A stretch of DNA of 64,000 nucleotides, taken from assembly GCA_964422925.1 (NCBI GenBank), contig CAYRDC010000006.1, positions 62,001 through 126,000 of the forward strand, written 5' to 3'. The stretch comes from CAYRDC01 sp964422925. GTDB taxonomy: Bacteria; Bacteroidota; Bacteroidia; Chitinophagales; S012-47. Below the pieces are notes generated by a model, which did no database searches, had not been told where the DNA came from, and saw nothing but the letters and a program-made list of their open reading frames with translations. Position 1 is the stretch's first letter. The number at the start of each line of letters is the position of its first letter. The position numbers and the translations under genes are program-made. This document shows, piece by piece, positions 36,001 to 44,845 of this stretch.

Positions 36001-38078
36001 CCCCGGAACTTTGCGAAGGAGGCAGTACACAACTCCAGCTTACCGGGGCATCAAATTATTCCTGGACCCCGGCCGCAGGCATTAGCTGCACAAACTGTCC
36101 GGACCCGGTATTTACACCAACACAAACTACCACCTATACCGTAAATGCCACCGGCAGCAACGAATGCCAAACCACCCTGCCGGTAACTATCCAGGTAAAA
36201 CCGGCTCCCACCCTGTCCGTCACACCGGACACCGCGGCTTGTTCTGGTTCTTCCATTCAACTTTTTGCCTCAGGCGGCAGCACTTACCAATGGTCGCCAG
36301 CTTCCGGGCTGAGTTGCAGCAACTGCCCCGATCCGGTAGCCATCATTACCGGCCCGGTCACATACCAGGTGACCGCCATCGGCAGTAACGGCTGTACCAC
36401 AACCGATTCGGTGCATATCGGCATGCATCCCGCACCGGTCATTTCAGTAAGCCCGGACGACACGGTTTGCCTGGGCAACAACCTCGTGCTGCAGGCCTCC
36501 GGGGCACAGTCCTACACCTGGACGCCCCTGAACATGGTCGTTCAAACCGGCCTGCAAACAGCTGTAGTGTACCCCACGGTTACCACTACCTTCACCGTAA
36601 CCGGTACCAATGCCTGGGGATGCGAGGGTACAAGCACCGTAACGGTGTATGTGCAAAACGGGCCGACCATTCAAACCAGTTCCGACACGGCAATTTGCCT
36701 GGGAGAAAGCATCACCCTGCATGCCAGTGGCGGAACCCAGTACAGTTGGTCGCCATCAACGGGTTTAAGTTGCACGCAATGTCCTGACCCGGTGGCCACA
36801 CCGCAAACCTCTACGCTTTACACCGTATCCGTGTCCGACCCATTCGGATGTCCGGGTACAGGTACGGTAAAAGTGACGGTTAATCCCCTGCCGGCCGCAG
36901 CCGCATCGCCTGACCAGGCAATTTGTGAGGGCGCTTCCACAGGGTTATGGGCCGGTGGCGGTGTGCAATATCATTGGTTCCCCTCCGCGGGATTGAGCAA
37001 TCCCAATGATGATCAACCGCTTGCATCGCCCACATCTACCACTACCTATACCGTTATCGTAACCGGAATAAACGGTTGCCGCGATTCAGCCTTCACAACC
37101 ATACAGGTCAATAAAATGCCGGTGGCTGTCACTTCATCAGATACCACGGTTTGCCGGGGCGTCCCGGTGAACCTGATAGCAGGGGGAGGCAACTCCTATC
37201 AATGGATACCTCCGGCCGGACTGAACCAGGATAATATCCCCAACCCGGTGGCCAGTCCGCAGGTAAATACAACCTACACAGTGATTGTTAGCAATGGAAC
37301 CGGATGTTCCGATACCGGGACGGTGTCTGTCAGCCTGATCGAACCCGCTGATCCCGGTGCCATCGGAGATACGGTGCTGTGCAGGGGATCCACCGCGGTG
37401 CTGGCGGCTTTCAACGGCATTAGCTATGAGTGGGCTCCGGCAATTTCTTTGGACTGCAGCCAATGCTCCGCTCCGCTGGCCAACCCCGAGCAGAACACCA
37501 TGTATACCGTTACGATTACCGATATCAACGGCTGCCGGAATGCGGACAGTGTTTTGGTTCAGGTCAGGGATTTACCTGTCATTGAAGCCGGGGAAGACAT
37601 TACCCTGAAGAAAGGGGAAGCGGTTCGCCTTCATGCCACCGGAGGGGTACAATACTACTGGAGCCCGGAATACTGGCTTGACGATCCGTACATTGCCGAT
37701 CCGGTGGCTGTTCCGGAAGATACGGTTACCTACACCGTGATCGGAAAGGACGCCTATGGTTGCGAAAACTCGGATGAACTGACCATCTTCGTTGTCCCGC
37801 AAAGCCTGGTCATCATTCCCAATGCCTTTTCCCCCAACGGAGACGGGCTTAACGATATATTCCATATCGGGTACAGTGAAGGGTTTACGCTCGAACAGCT
37901 TATGATCTTCAACCGTTGGGGCGAACTCGTCTTTTCCACCACCGATGCGCAGCAAGGATGGGATGGCACTTTCATGGGACATGCCCAGCCGATTGGCTCC
38001 TACCTGTACGTATTAAAAGGCACTGCCCCGGACGGGACGCCTATAAGGAAATCCGGGAATATCACCTTGCTAAAATAA
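33048..38078 (+). CDS. Giant T9SS type B protein with ~15 Ig/PKD-like modules
   Basis: A 1676-residue surface protein. It starts with a signal peptide ending in SLNAQ. An N-terminal region (to about 370) looks like a beta-propeller (GDYWYFGENAGLHF, KLYVSSRMPGKI). A PKD domain (WNFGDTASS, HTYSDTGHFTVTVQV) follows. Then come about 15 tandem modules of roughly 75 residues, each with the pattern DTxIC-G-S-LxASGG-YxW-P, YTVTxxxxxGC. Seven carry an extra CxxC (SCxNCPDP). The end is a type B sorting domain (PNAFSPNGDGLNDIFHI, IFNRWGELVF, GNITLLK). It is probably an adhesin or gliding/biofilm filament. No partner gene lies beside it. Confidence 0.9.
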   Translation: MRAKYLIFAVCSFLLLPSLNAQHEGDYWYFGENAGLHFSGASPTVLTNGALNTYEGCATISDATGNLLFYTDGRKVYNANHDTMANGNGLLGGFSSTQAAAIVPAPGSPSLYYIFTTDNSGGQNGLRYSLVDMGQQGGLGAVIQKNILLYTPVTEKLIAVKHANNQDIWVIAHEFNSDAYLAYRVSPSGVDTNAVVSHIGSVQGTMNFQGYLKASPDGTKLAAAISILADKVEIFSFDTQNGTLSNLITIPNVDNPYGIEFSPDGTKLYVSSRMPGKITQYTLNAGSQQAIINSAVTVYNGNNPFALQLAPDGKIYVAFNNSFYLSRIESPNLPGSSCNYQSNAVFLGGKRSKIGLPAFIPNYFQPGILASSFCFGSLTQFQLTDTSQVDSVLWNFGDTASSQNTSASLSAVHTYSDTGHFTVTVQVYHNGGTTTATSDIYIEPIPQVNFGNDTTICATTTIILNAGNPGALYTWSTGDSVQAIQVNTSGTYWVEVTTANGCVASDTVQITVLPPVILQVSKDTAICKNQSVQLHVSGAQSYQWQPASSLSDPAIADPVASPAYSTQYTVTGTDVNQCTGTATVLVHVYPLPNYMLPVETSICLGDTALLNAPPANSYQWTPQAWVNCDTCQQIEAMPQATTIYTVTYTNSFGCQREGLFTVHVAALPVVSAGPDVQACAGTSVQLQGSASDTSGIASYLWTPSQGLSSTTIPDPFANPAASTAYVLTATNTLGCSASDTVQFTRDQLSVDAGQPVTVCPGSSVQLQAIGSTIGSWDWKPASLLDNPHIANPTATVSQNTVFTVTLTNANGCVATDSVEVSVFNPLTVEAGKDTFVCQGESLQLQASGSGFFTWDPAPGLSCLNCSNPVASPVADQYYYVTVSGVNGCTARDSVFVKVRPAPVVSVPADTSICPGESVQLSATGGQSYQWAPMSQLSCATCSSPMASPVVSTLYTVTVSDAFGCQNKATVKINLKPKPTISYTGTPELCEGGSTQLQLTGASNYSWTPAAGISCTNCPDPVFTPTQTTTYTVNATGSNECQTTLPVTIQVKPAPTLSVTPDTAACSGSSIQLFASGGSTYQWSPASGLSCSNCPDPVAIITGPVTYQVTAIGSNGCTTTDSVHIGMHPAPVISVSPDDTVCLGNNLVLQASGAQSYTWTPLNMVVQTGLQTAVVYPTVTTTFTVTGTNAWGCEGTSTVTVYVQNGPTIQTSSDTAICLGESITLHASGGTQYSWSPSTGLSCTQCPDPVATPQTSTLYTVSVSDPFGCPGTGTVKVTVNPLPAAAASPDQAICEGASTGLWAGGGVQYHWFPSAGLSNPNDDQPLASPTSTTTYTVIVTGINGCRDSAFTTIQVNKMPVAVTSSDTTVCRGVPVNLIAGGGNSYQWIPPAGLNQDNIPNPVASPQVNTTYTVIVSNGTGCSDTGTVSVSLIEPADPGAIGDTVLCRGSTAVLAAFNGISYEWAPAISLDCSQCSAPLANPEQNTMYTVTITDINGCRNADSVLVQVRDLPVIEAGEDITLKKGEAVRLHATGGVQYYWSPEYWLDDPYIADPVAVPEDTVTYTVIGKDAYGCENSDELTIFVVPQSLVIIPNAFSPNGDGLNDIFHIGYSEGFTLEQLMIFNRWGELVFSTTDAQQGWDGTFMGHAQPIGSYLYVLKGTAPDGTPIRKSGNITLLK

Positions 38079-38100
38079 AAAACGGGGCGTTAAAGCCCCG
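38072..38100 (-). terminator. Terminator for clpC (minus strand)
   Basis: CGGGGC at 38083-38088 pairs with GCCCCG at 38095-38100. On the minus strand the stem is followed by a T-rich run that overlaps the stop codon of the giant T9SS gene. Confidence 0.75.
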
Positions 38101-38130
38101 CAAACAACTCCCCTTTCGGATTGATACAAG

Positions 38131-40716
38131 TTATTGTATTTCTTCTTCTTCAGGTTTCTCATTGATTTTCCCTGAATCCCGTGATTCTTTTTTGACTTCA
38201 CTGGCTGCTGCTTTCGCTTTGCGAAAATGCATTTTCAACTTGTCTTCCTTGGGGTCTTTCTCAATGACAATGGTATCCCCTTCTTTCAGTTTGGCATTCA
38301 GGATTTCCTCCGCCAGCGGATCTTCCAGGTATTTCTGAATAGCCCGGTGCAGTGGCCTAGCCCCAAACTGCGGGTCATATCCTTTCTCGGCCAGGAATTC
38401 GCGGGCAGCTTTTTTGAGTTCCAGTTTGTAACCGAGGTTTTCCACCCGGTCCAGCACGTCTTTCATGGCAATGTCCACGATTTGCAGGATATGCTCCCGG
38501 TTCAGGGAATTGAAGATAACGACATCATCGATCCGGTTCAGGAATTCCGGAGAGAAGGTGCGTTTCAGGGAATTTTCAATAACGCTCCGGGTATATTGCT
38601 CGGCTCCTTTTTCGCGGGCTGCGGTGGCAAATCCCACACCCCGTCCGAAATCTTTCAGTTGCCGGACTCCGATATTAGAGGTCATGATGATCAGGGTGTT
38701 CTTGAAATCCACCTTCCGGCCCAAACCATCTGTCAATACCCCATCATCCAGCACCTGCAACAGGATATTGAATACATCCGGATGCGCCTTTTCAATTTCA
38801 TCCAGTAAGATCACGGAATACGGTTTCCTCCTTACTTTTTCGGTTAACTGACCTCCTTCTTCATAACCTACATATCCCGGAGGCGCCCCGATCAGGCGAC
38901 TTACCGAAAATTTTTCCATATACTCACTCATATCGATCCGCACCAGCGCGTCCTCCGTGTCGAACAGATACCGGGCCAGGGCTTTGGCCAGTTCGGTTTT
39001 CCCCACACCAGTAGGTCCAAGGAAAATGAAAGAGCCGATCGGTTTCCTCGGGTCTTTCAATCCCACCCGGTTTCTCTGGATTGCTTTGGTAATGATCGCT
39101 ATGGCCTCATCCTGCCCGATAATGTCTTTCTGAAGGTCTTCTTTCATATGCACCAGGCGATTGCTTTCGCTCTGGGCTATCCGTTTCACCGGAATTCCGG
39201 TCATCATGGCCACCACTTCAGCAATGTCTTCTTCCGTGACGGGATACCGTTCGGTCTTTACCTGTTCTTCCCATTCCTGTTTAGCCCTTTCCAGCTCTTC
39301 CAGGAGTTTCTTTTCCGTATCGCGGAGCTGTGCTGCCTCTTCATACCGCTGGCTCTTGACCACCCGGTTTTTCTCTTCCTTGATTTCTTCAATCCGGGCT
39401 TCGAGCTCCAGGACATTTTCCGGCACGTGAATATTTTTCAAATGTACCCGTGCGCCTACCTCATCCATCACGTCAATGGCTTTGTCCGGCAACAAGCGGT
39501 CCGTGATATACCGGTTGCTCAATTTGACACAAGCCTGGATGGCATCGTCCGCATAGTCTACATTGTGGTATTCCTCGTATTTACTCTTGATCTTCTCCAG
39601 GATATCAATGGTTTCTTCCGGGGAAGGCGGGTCAACCAGCACTTTCTGGAACCTGCGGTCGAGGGCACCATCTTTTTCGATATACTGCCGGTATTCATCC
39701 AGGGTGGAAGCCCCAATACATTGCAGTTCACCCCTGGCCAGGGCGGGTTTGAAGATGTTGGAGGCATCCAGTGAACCGGTGGCTCCCCCAGCGCCTACAA
39801 TGGTATGGATTTCATCGATAAACAGGATTACATCGCGGTTTTTCTCCAGCTCATTCATGATGGCTTTCATCCGTTCCTCAAACTGGCCGCGGTATTTTGT
39901 TCCGGCCACGAGGGCGGCCAGATCAAGCATTACGATCCGCTTGTCGAACAGAACCCGCGACACCTTCCGCTGGGTAATGCGCAGTGCCAGGCCTTCCACA
40001 ATGGCCGTTTTCCCGACACCGGGCTCACCAATTAAAATCGGGTTGTTTTTCTTGCGCCTGCTCAATATTTGTGAAACCCTTTCGATCTCCACTTCGCGGC
40101 CAACGATCGGGTCCAGCTTGTCTTCCTCTGCCAGGCGGGTGATATCCCTGCCGAAATTATCCAGTACCGGGGTCTTGGATTTCACGTTACCAGGCCGTCT
40201 GCGAACTTCACCGTAACTGCGTCCCTTTTCTTCCTCGAACTCTTCCTCCGGATCATTGGTCAGTTCAGCGCCCGGCTGATTTTGCAGATACTGTAATTCC
40301 GCTTTAAAGGAATCATAATCCACTTCAAAGCGGTTCAGCACACGGGTGGCAACATTATCCTTGTTTTTGAGGATAGACAGCATCAAATGCTCGGTACCCA
40401 CCACATCGCTTTTATGCAGCTTGGCTTCCAGTATGGTAATTTTCAGGACTTTTTCAGCCTGCGGAGTGAGCGGAAGGGTGTTGCTACGGTATTCATCTAC
40501 TGTAGCGTTGTCCTTTACAGCATCTTCAATTGCCTTACGCATCAGTACCGTATCAATATTCATGGATTTCAACACCCGGATAGCCATCCCCTCCCCTTCC
40601 CGGATCAAACCCAGAACCAGGTGCTCGATACCAATATGGGGATGCCTGAGTCGCAAGGCTTCTTCCCGGCTATTGGAAATGACATCTTTTACCTCTTGTG
40701 AAAATTTCGCATCCAT
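38131..40716 (-). CDS. clpC: Clp protease ATP-binding subunit ClpC
   Basis: An 861-residue AAA+ unfoldase. Two N-terminal Clp_N repeats (about 1-145) are followed by the first ATPase domain with Walker A GEPGVGKT at 230-237, a UVR-like middle segment (YEEAAQLRDTEKKLLEEL), and the second ATPase domain with GPTGVGKTELAKALA and the sensor/arm region. It feeds proteins to ClpP. The C-terminus ends in a Lys/Glu-rich tail. No clpP or mcsAB is nearby. It is single-gene by layout, with a 228-base divergent promoter region shared with the STAS gene. Confidence 0.94.
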   Translation of the reverse strand: MDAKFSQEVKDVISNSREEALRLRHPHIGIEHLVLGLIREGEGMAIRVLKSMNIDTVLMRKAIEDAVKDNATVDEYRSNTLPLTPQAEKVLKITILEAKLHKSDVVGTEHLMLSILKNKDNVATRVLNRFEVDYDSFKAELQYLQNQPGAELTNDPEEEFEEEKGRSYGEVRRRPGNVKSKTPVLDNFGRDITRLAEEDKLDPIVGREVEIERVSQILSRRKKNNPILIGEPGVGKTAIVEGLALRITQRKVSRVLFDKRIVMLDLAALVAGTKYRGQFEERMKAIMNELEKNRDVILFIDEIHTIVGAGGATGSLDASNIFKPALARGELQCIGASTLDEYRQYIEKDGALDRRFQKVLVDPPSPEETIDILEKIKSKYEEYHNVDYADDAIQACVKLSNRYITDRLLPDKAIDVMDEVGARVHLKNIHVPENVLELEARIEEIKEEKNRVVKSQRYEEAAQLRDTEKKLLEELERAKQEWEEQVKTERYPVTEEDIAEVVAMMTGIPVKRIAQSESNRLVHMKEDLQKDIIGQDEAIAIITKAIQRNRVGLKDPRKPIGSFIFLGPTGVGKTELAKALARYLFDTEDALVRIDMSEYMEKFSVSRLIGAPPGYVGYEEGGQLTEKVRRKPYSVILLDEIEKAHPDVFNILLQVLDDGVLTDGLGRKVDFKNTLIIMTSNIGVRQLKDFGRGVGFATAAREKGAEQYTRSVIENSLKRTFSPEFLNRIDDVVIFNSLNREHILQIVDIAMKDVLDRVENLGYKLELKKAAREFLAEKGYDPQFGARPLHRAIQKYLEDPLAEEILNAKLKEGDTIVIEKDPKEDKLKMHFRKAKAAASEVKKESRDSGKINEKPEEEEIQ

Positions 40717-40895
40717 AGATTATACCTGTCAGTTAAAAACGTTCCATATGTTCAATCCCGTATCAGTAGTAGCCGGCTGTTTTAAAATTAACCTCTAAAA
40801 TTACAACGGGAAACCCGCTCTACAAATTCCATTGACTAAAAAAAGTGTAAAATAATTAATTGTCAACAGTATGAACGGGTAAGAATGCTATAAGT

Positions 40896-40903
40896 TACTT
40901 TTG
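40896..40903 (+). promoter_or_regulatory. Bacteroidota -7 box (TACTTTTG)
   Basis: A full TAnnTTTG match 41 bases before the STAS gene ATG, in the clpC/STAS divergent region. The rest of that 228-base gap is AT-rich with no other clear site. Confidence 0.45.
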
Positions 40904-40944
40904 GAATTAACAGTTATCTTTACTGAAGCATTGACCAAATCATC

Positions 40945-41325
40945 TTGGCTATGAAATTTACTATCGACAAAAAAGACAAATATTGCATTTTCAAGCTGCA
41001 TGAAAACCGGTTAAATTCCCTCGTAGCGCCCAAGATGAAATCCGAAATGGTTTTGCTGAATGCGGAAGGCATTCGAAATATAATTGTTGACCTGGAAGAA
41101 GTGGAATTCATTGATTCTTCCGGGTTGAGCGCTATTTTGGTGGGTAACCGCCTTTCCAAAGAAGCCAACGGTACCTTTATCCTGACCAATGTGAATGACA
41201 ATATCAGTCGCCTGATACGGATTTCCCAATTGCAACATGTATTGAAAGTAATTCCCACGCCCCTGGAGGCTGCGGATTATATCCTGATGGAAGAACTGGA
41301 ACGTGACCTGAAAGAAGATGAATGA
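40945..41325 (+). CDS. STAS-domain anti-sigma factor antagonist-like protein
   Basis: A 126-residue single STAS domain, similar to SpoIIAA/RsbV. The loop VEFIDSSGLSAILVG (51-65) carries the usual phosphorylatable serine (Ser56 or Ser57). Such proteins bind a partner kinase or anti-sigma factor when unphosphorylated. No RsbW-like kinase or PP2C phosphatase lies in the window, so the partner is encoded elsewhere or the role differs. The stop overlaps the rnz start (ATGA), implying coupled translation. Confidence 0.85.
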   Translation: MAMKFTIDKKDKYCIFKLHENRLNSLVAPKMKSEMVLLNAEGIRNIIVDLEEVEFIDSSGLSAILVGNRLSKEANGTFILTNVNDNISRLIRISQLQHVLKVIPTPLEAADYILMEELERDLKEDE

Positions 41326-42233
41326 AATTTGAAGTGACGATTCTTGGCAGCAATTCTGCCATACCTGCCTACGGCCGGCATCCCACAGCCCAAATCCTAA
41401 ATTATAATGAGTCGCTTTACCTGATTGACTGCGGGGAAGGCACGCAGATGCGGCTGGGTGATTTTGGCTTCAGGAGAAGCCGGATAGGCCATATCTTTAT
41501 CAGCCACCTGCATGGGGATCATTTTTTTGGCCTGATTGGTTTGCTTACCACCAACAACCTGCTGGGTCATTACAAACCTCTGCATCTTTACGCGCATGAA
41601 CCCCTGCGCGACCTTATTTATGCCCAGCTGCAGGCAGCCGGTACCATTTTAAAGTATCCCCTGCAGTTTCACCCGATAGAGCCGGACAAAGTATCCATAA
41701 TCCATGAAACAGACATACTGCGGGTCATCACTTTTCCGCTGGATCATAAAATCGCCTGCCAGGGTTTCCTGTTCGAGGAGAAACCAAAGTTAAGAAAATT
41801 TGTACCGGAGAAAGCGGCCCCTTATGATATACCGGTGGAACAAATTCCTGCCATCAAGCAGGGAGCCGATTTTATTGCTCCGGATGGCACCAGGGTGAAA
41901 AATGAATGGCTGACGGAAGACCCTACGCCTCCGCGTAAATATGCTTATGTTACGGATACCGCTCCCCTGGCTTCCATTGTACCGGTAATCCGTTCAGCTG
42001 ACCTTTTATACCACGAAGCCACATTTTTGCAGGAATCCGCGCACCGGGCCGGTGAAACCCATCACAGCACCGCGGAAGAAGCGGCCGCCATCGCCCAGGA
42101 CGCGGGGGTAAAGCAGCTGCTCATCGGCCATTATTCGGCCAAATACCGGGACCTGCAACCCCTGCTGTATGAAGCACGCGAAGTGTTTCCGGAAACGGAA
42201 CTGGCCATTGAAGGAAAAACCTACACGGTCTAA
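41322..42233 (+). CDS. rnz: Ribonuclease Z
   Basis: A 303-residue metallo-beta-lactamase-fold endonuclease that trims tRNA 3' ends. The metal motif SHLHGDH is at 61-67, with further ligands in LPLDHK-type and GHYSAKY segments and the PxKxR-like region (PPRKYAYVTDT) before a conserved Asp. Since the tRNA-Asp in this window lacks an encoded CCA, such processing is needed. It follows the STAS gene with a 4-base overlap and meets the regulator gene tail to tail. Confidence 0.93.
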   Translation: MKFEVTILGSNSAIPAYGRHPTAQILNYNESLYLIDCGEGTQMRLGDFGFRRSRIGHIFISHLHGDHFFGLIGLLTTNNLLGHYKPLHLYAHEPLRDLIYAQLQAAGTILKYPLQFHPIEPDKVSIIHETDILRVITFPLDHKIACQGFLFEEKPKLRKFVPEKAAPYDIPVEQIPAIKQGADFIAPDGTRVKNEWLTEDPTPPRKYAYVTDTAPLASIVPVIRSADLLYHEATFLQESAHRAGETHHSTAEEAAAIAQDAGVKQLLIGHYSAKYRDLQPLLYEAREVFPETELAIEGKTYTV

Positions 42234-43588
42234 TTCTTACGCTTCAGGTCGAACTTCTCAATCTTGTTGTAAAGATGGCTGCGCTGGATATCCAGTTCCT
42301 CCGCGGTACGGGAAACATTCCAGCCGTTTCGTTTGAGCTTATGCTCAATGAACTCTTTTTCAATATAATCCTTGAAATCCTGAAAACGGTGAAAGCGGTC
42401 AAACAGGCGCACCGGGCTCTCATTGGCCATGGGCGCGGTAACGTATTTCTTCACCTCTTCTTCCGTGATTTTGTCATCGCTTAAAATAACCAGGCGCTCG
42501 ATGATATTGCGCAACTCCCGGATGTTCCCGGTCCATTGGAATTCCTGCAGGGCGGCCAGGGCTTTAGGCGTGATAACTTTGTAGGGGATCCCGTTATCCT
42601 CGCAGATTTCCTTCACAAAGCGGTCGGCCAGCAGGGGTATGTCGTCTTTCCGTTCATTCAGGGAAGGTACATGAATCAGGATCACGCTGATCCGGTGATA
42701 CAGGTCCATGCGAAAACGCCCGGCATCTATTTCGGCCAGCAGGTCTTTGTTGGTGGCCGCGATTACCCGTACATCGATCGGTATCTCCTTATCCCCACCA
42801 ACACGCATGATTTTGTTTTCCTGCAAGGCTCTAAGCACTTTTGACTGGGCCGACAGGCTCATATCCCCGATTTCATCCAGGAAAAGCGTACCGCCATTGG
42901 CTTGTTCAAATTTACCGATGCGTTGCTTGATGGCTGAGGTGAAGGCGCCTTTCTCATGCCCGAACAACTCACTTTCAATCAGTTCGGTTGGGATAGCAGC
43001 GCAGTTCACCTCTACCAGCGGTCCGTTGGCTCGCATACTTTTTTCATGAATCCAGCGGGCGACCAGTTCCTTCCCGGTACCGTTATCTCCCGTAATCAGC
43101 ACCCGGGCATCGGTGGGCGCCACCCGCTCAATGGTTTCCTTGATCTGGGCAATGGCCGGTGACTCCCCGATTATCTCGCGCGTTTTGCTGACCTTGCGCC
43201 TCAATACACGGGTTTCCGTTACCAGGCGGCTTTTATCCAGGGCATTGCGAATGGTAATCAGCAGTCGGTTCAGGTCAGGCGGCTTGGACAGGAAATCGTA
43301 AGCCCCGTTTTTCACAGCTTCCACAGCTGTATCAATGGTGCCGTGACCCGAAATCATGATGATGGGTACATCCGGCACCATCTCCTGGGCCCTGGTCAGC
43401 ACTTCCAGCCCGTCCATTTTGGGCATTTTGATATCCAGCAAAACGACATCAAAAGGCTCATCTTTCAGCTTCGAAAGCCCCTGTTTGCCGTCCGTGGCTT
43501 CATCCACTTCGTATTTTTCGTATTCCAGTATCTCGCGCAGGGTCCTGCGTATGCTGGATTCATCATCTATGATCAGGATCTTTGGCAT
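42230..43588 (-). CDS. Sigma-54-dependent response regulator (NtrC family)
   Basis: A 452-residue protein. The receiver domain (1-120) has phospho-acceptor Asp52 in LLDIKMPKMDG. The AAA+ sigma-54 interaction domain (about 138-370) has Walker A GDNGTGKE at 167-174 and the sigma-54 contact loop GAFTSA at 214-219, where most relatives have GAFTGA. A Fis-type helix-turn-helix ends the protein (NGWNVSRTAEELDIQRSHLYNKI). It activates RpoN promoters on phosphorylation. No histidine kinase gene is adjacent, so it is orphan in this window. Its 4-base overlap with rnz is convergent. Confidence 0.93.
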   Translation of the reverse strand: MPKILIIDDESSIRRTLREILEYEKYEVDEATDGKQGLSKLKDEPFDVVLLDIKMPKMDGLEVLTRAQEMVPDVPIIMISGHGTIDTAVEAVKNGAYDFLSKPPDLNRLLITIRNALDKSRLVTETRVLRRKVSKTREIIGESPAIAQIKETIERVAPTDARVLITGDNGTGKELVARWIHEKSMRANGPLVEVNCAAIPTELIESELFGHEKGAFTSAIKQRIGKFEQANGGTLFLDEIGDMSLSAQSKVLRALQENKIMRVGGDKEIPIDVRVIAATNKDLLAEIDAGRFRMDLYHRISVILIHVPSLNERKDDIPLLADRFVKEICEDNGIPYKVITPKALAALQEFQWTGNIRELRNIIERLVILSDDKITEEEVKKYVTAPMANESPVRLFDRFHRFQDFKDYIEKEFIEHKLKRNGWNVSRTAEELDIQRSHLYNKIEKFDLKRKN

Positions 43589-43607
43589 GTGATCGGTTTA
43601 AAAAAGA

Positions 43608-44363
43608 TTAAAATTTCTCGCTGCCGGACTTTTTGCCGTCTTCATCATAATAAATCCAGGTGCCGGATTTATTCCCATCGACATACTTGCCCCTGGTCTT
43701 CAGGTTCCCGTTCTGCCAGTATTCTTTGTATTCACCTTGGTATTTGCCCATAACGAAGGTGCCTTCGCTCATTTTTTCCCCGGTTTCATACCATGTGGTA
43801 AAAGGGCCGTTAGGTAGTCCGTTCATGAAAATATATTCGGCCGTCACATTCCCGTTTTGATAGAACCACTTGGCTATGCCGTTTTTCACCCCGTTGAGGT
43901 AATGAAAAGTTTGCTGGGGTTTGCCGTTGGTATAGTAATCCGTTTTTATTCCGTTCAGTTGGCCGTCCTTGTAATATTCAATGCCTTTCAGGCGCCCGTT
44001 GGAATCGTATTTCCGGACCCATCCGTTCAGTTGGTCATTGCGGTAATGTTCTTCACGGGTTATGATGCCCCTTTGGTTCACTTTCAGCAAGAGTCCGTCC
44101 AGCTTGCCCTCGCGATAGGTGGTGTATTGCACGGGAGCCCCGTTGGTGTTGTACTCCACCCAGGAACCGTTCTTCACTCCGTTTTTAAATTCCTGGTGGG
44201 CTATGAGCATCCCGGCATCGTTATACAAGTCCTGGTATATCACGGCCGGATCGTGCGGATCGGTCTGGCGGATGGTGTCGCGCGCCACCGTGGGCTGGGC
44301 TTTGGCATTGATAAATGAGAACCCGATCAATGTAATCATCAGTAATTTTCCCTTCATAGCCAT
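43608..44363 (-). CDS. Secreted YwqK/MORN-repeat protein
   Basis: A 251-residue protein with an N-terminal signal peptide (MAMKGKLLMITLIGFSFINAKAQ spans the start). It is followed by about nine repeats of the MORN_2 kind (G-x-W-x-Y-x-N-G-x-x-K, for example GSWVEYNTNGAPV and GIAKWFYQNGNVTAEY). The family is annotated as 'YwqK family antitoxin', but a secreted repeat protein here is more likely structural; no toxin partner is seen. I start at 44363; the frame is open further into the RNase P RNA, which should not be translated. Confidence 0.8.
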   Translation of the reverse strand: MAMKGKLLMITLIGFSFINAKAQPTVARDTIRQTDPHDPAVIYQDLYNDAGMLIAHQEFKNGVKNGSWVEYNTNGAPVQYTTYREGKLDGLLLKVNQRGIITREEHYRNDQLNGWVRKYDSNGRLKGIEYYKDGQLNGIKTDYYTNGKPQQTFHYLNGVKNGIAKWFYQNGNVTAEYIFMNGLPNGPFTTWYETGEKMSEGTFVMGKYQGEYKEYWQNGNLKTRGKYVDGNKSGTWIYYDEDGKKSGSEKF

Positions 44364-44402
44364 CAGTTTATTTTGGTGAAACCATACAATGTCAAGAAAA
44401 AA

Positions 44403-44799
44403 GACTGCAAGCCTGTAAGCCGGGTTCTGTATTCCGCCCTGGGGCGGAATCCCTGTCATTTATCTGGAGCAGCGGTTGCCCGCTGCTGCTCGCGGCCTAC
44501 CCGTTGCGTCTCCGGTTCAGGAGTTGAACGAGCCATTCTCCTGCTGCCTTTCCGGCAGCAAACGCAACTTACTTGGCCTTGCAACCCGCAAGGTTTACCC
44601 GGACCGGCTGTCACCAGCCGGTCCCGTGGGCTCTTATCCCACGTTTTCACCCTTATCCCGCCAAAGGCGGGACGGTTATTTTCTGTGGCACTGGCTGTCT
44701 CCGCAAAAAAGCGGATCCTCCGGTTGCCCGGAGTGCGGTGCTCTGCGTTGCCCGGACTTTCCTTCCGCCTTACGGCAGACGACAGGGCGGCTTGCAGTC
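44403..44799 (-). ncRNA. rnpB: RNase P RNA, class A
   Basis: The minus strand begins GACTGCAAGCCGCC and ends GGCTTGCAGTC, which pair as helix P1. Inside are the universally conserved segments GGAAAGTCCGGGC, GCCACAGAAAATAACCG, the AAGGGTGAAAACGTGGGATAAGAG stretch (split here by the P12 hairpin only) and ACAGAACCCGGCTTA. Its P12 helix is the palindrome TCCCGCC-TTT-GGCGGGA (44656-44672). A T run right after P1 on the minus strand may act as terminator. It cuts the leader from precursor tRNAs. Confidence 0.95.
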
Positions 44800-44845
44800 A
44801 AAGATCTTAAACGTGCTAAATTACGACCATTGTATCAAAAAGTGG

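Noticed and set aside
34380..37800. CRISPR-like repetition
   Set aside because: The periodicity of about 225 bases comes from protein modules in one long reading frame and the DNA repeats are not exact.
43608..44363. YwqK antitoxin of a toxin-antitoxin pair
   Set aside because: The protein has a signal peptide, and no toxin-like gene is adjacent; the family name is a legacy label.
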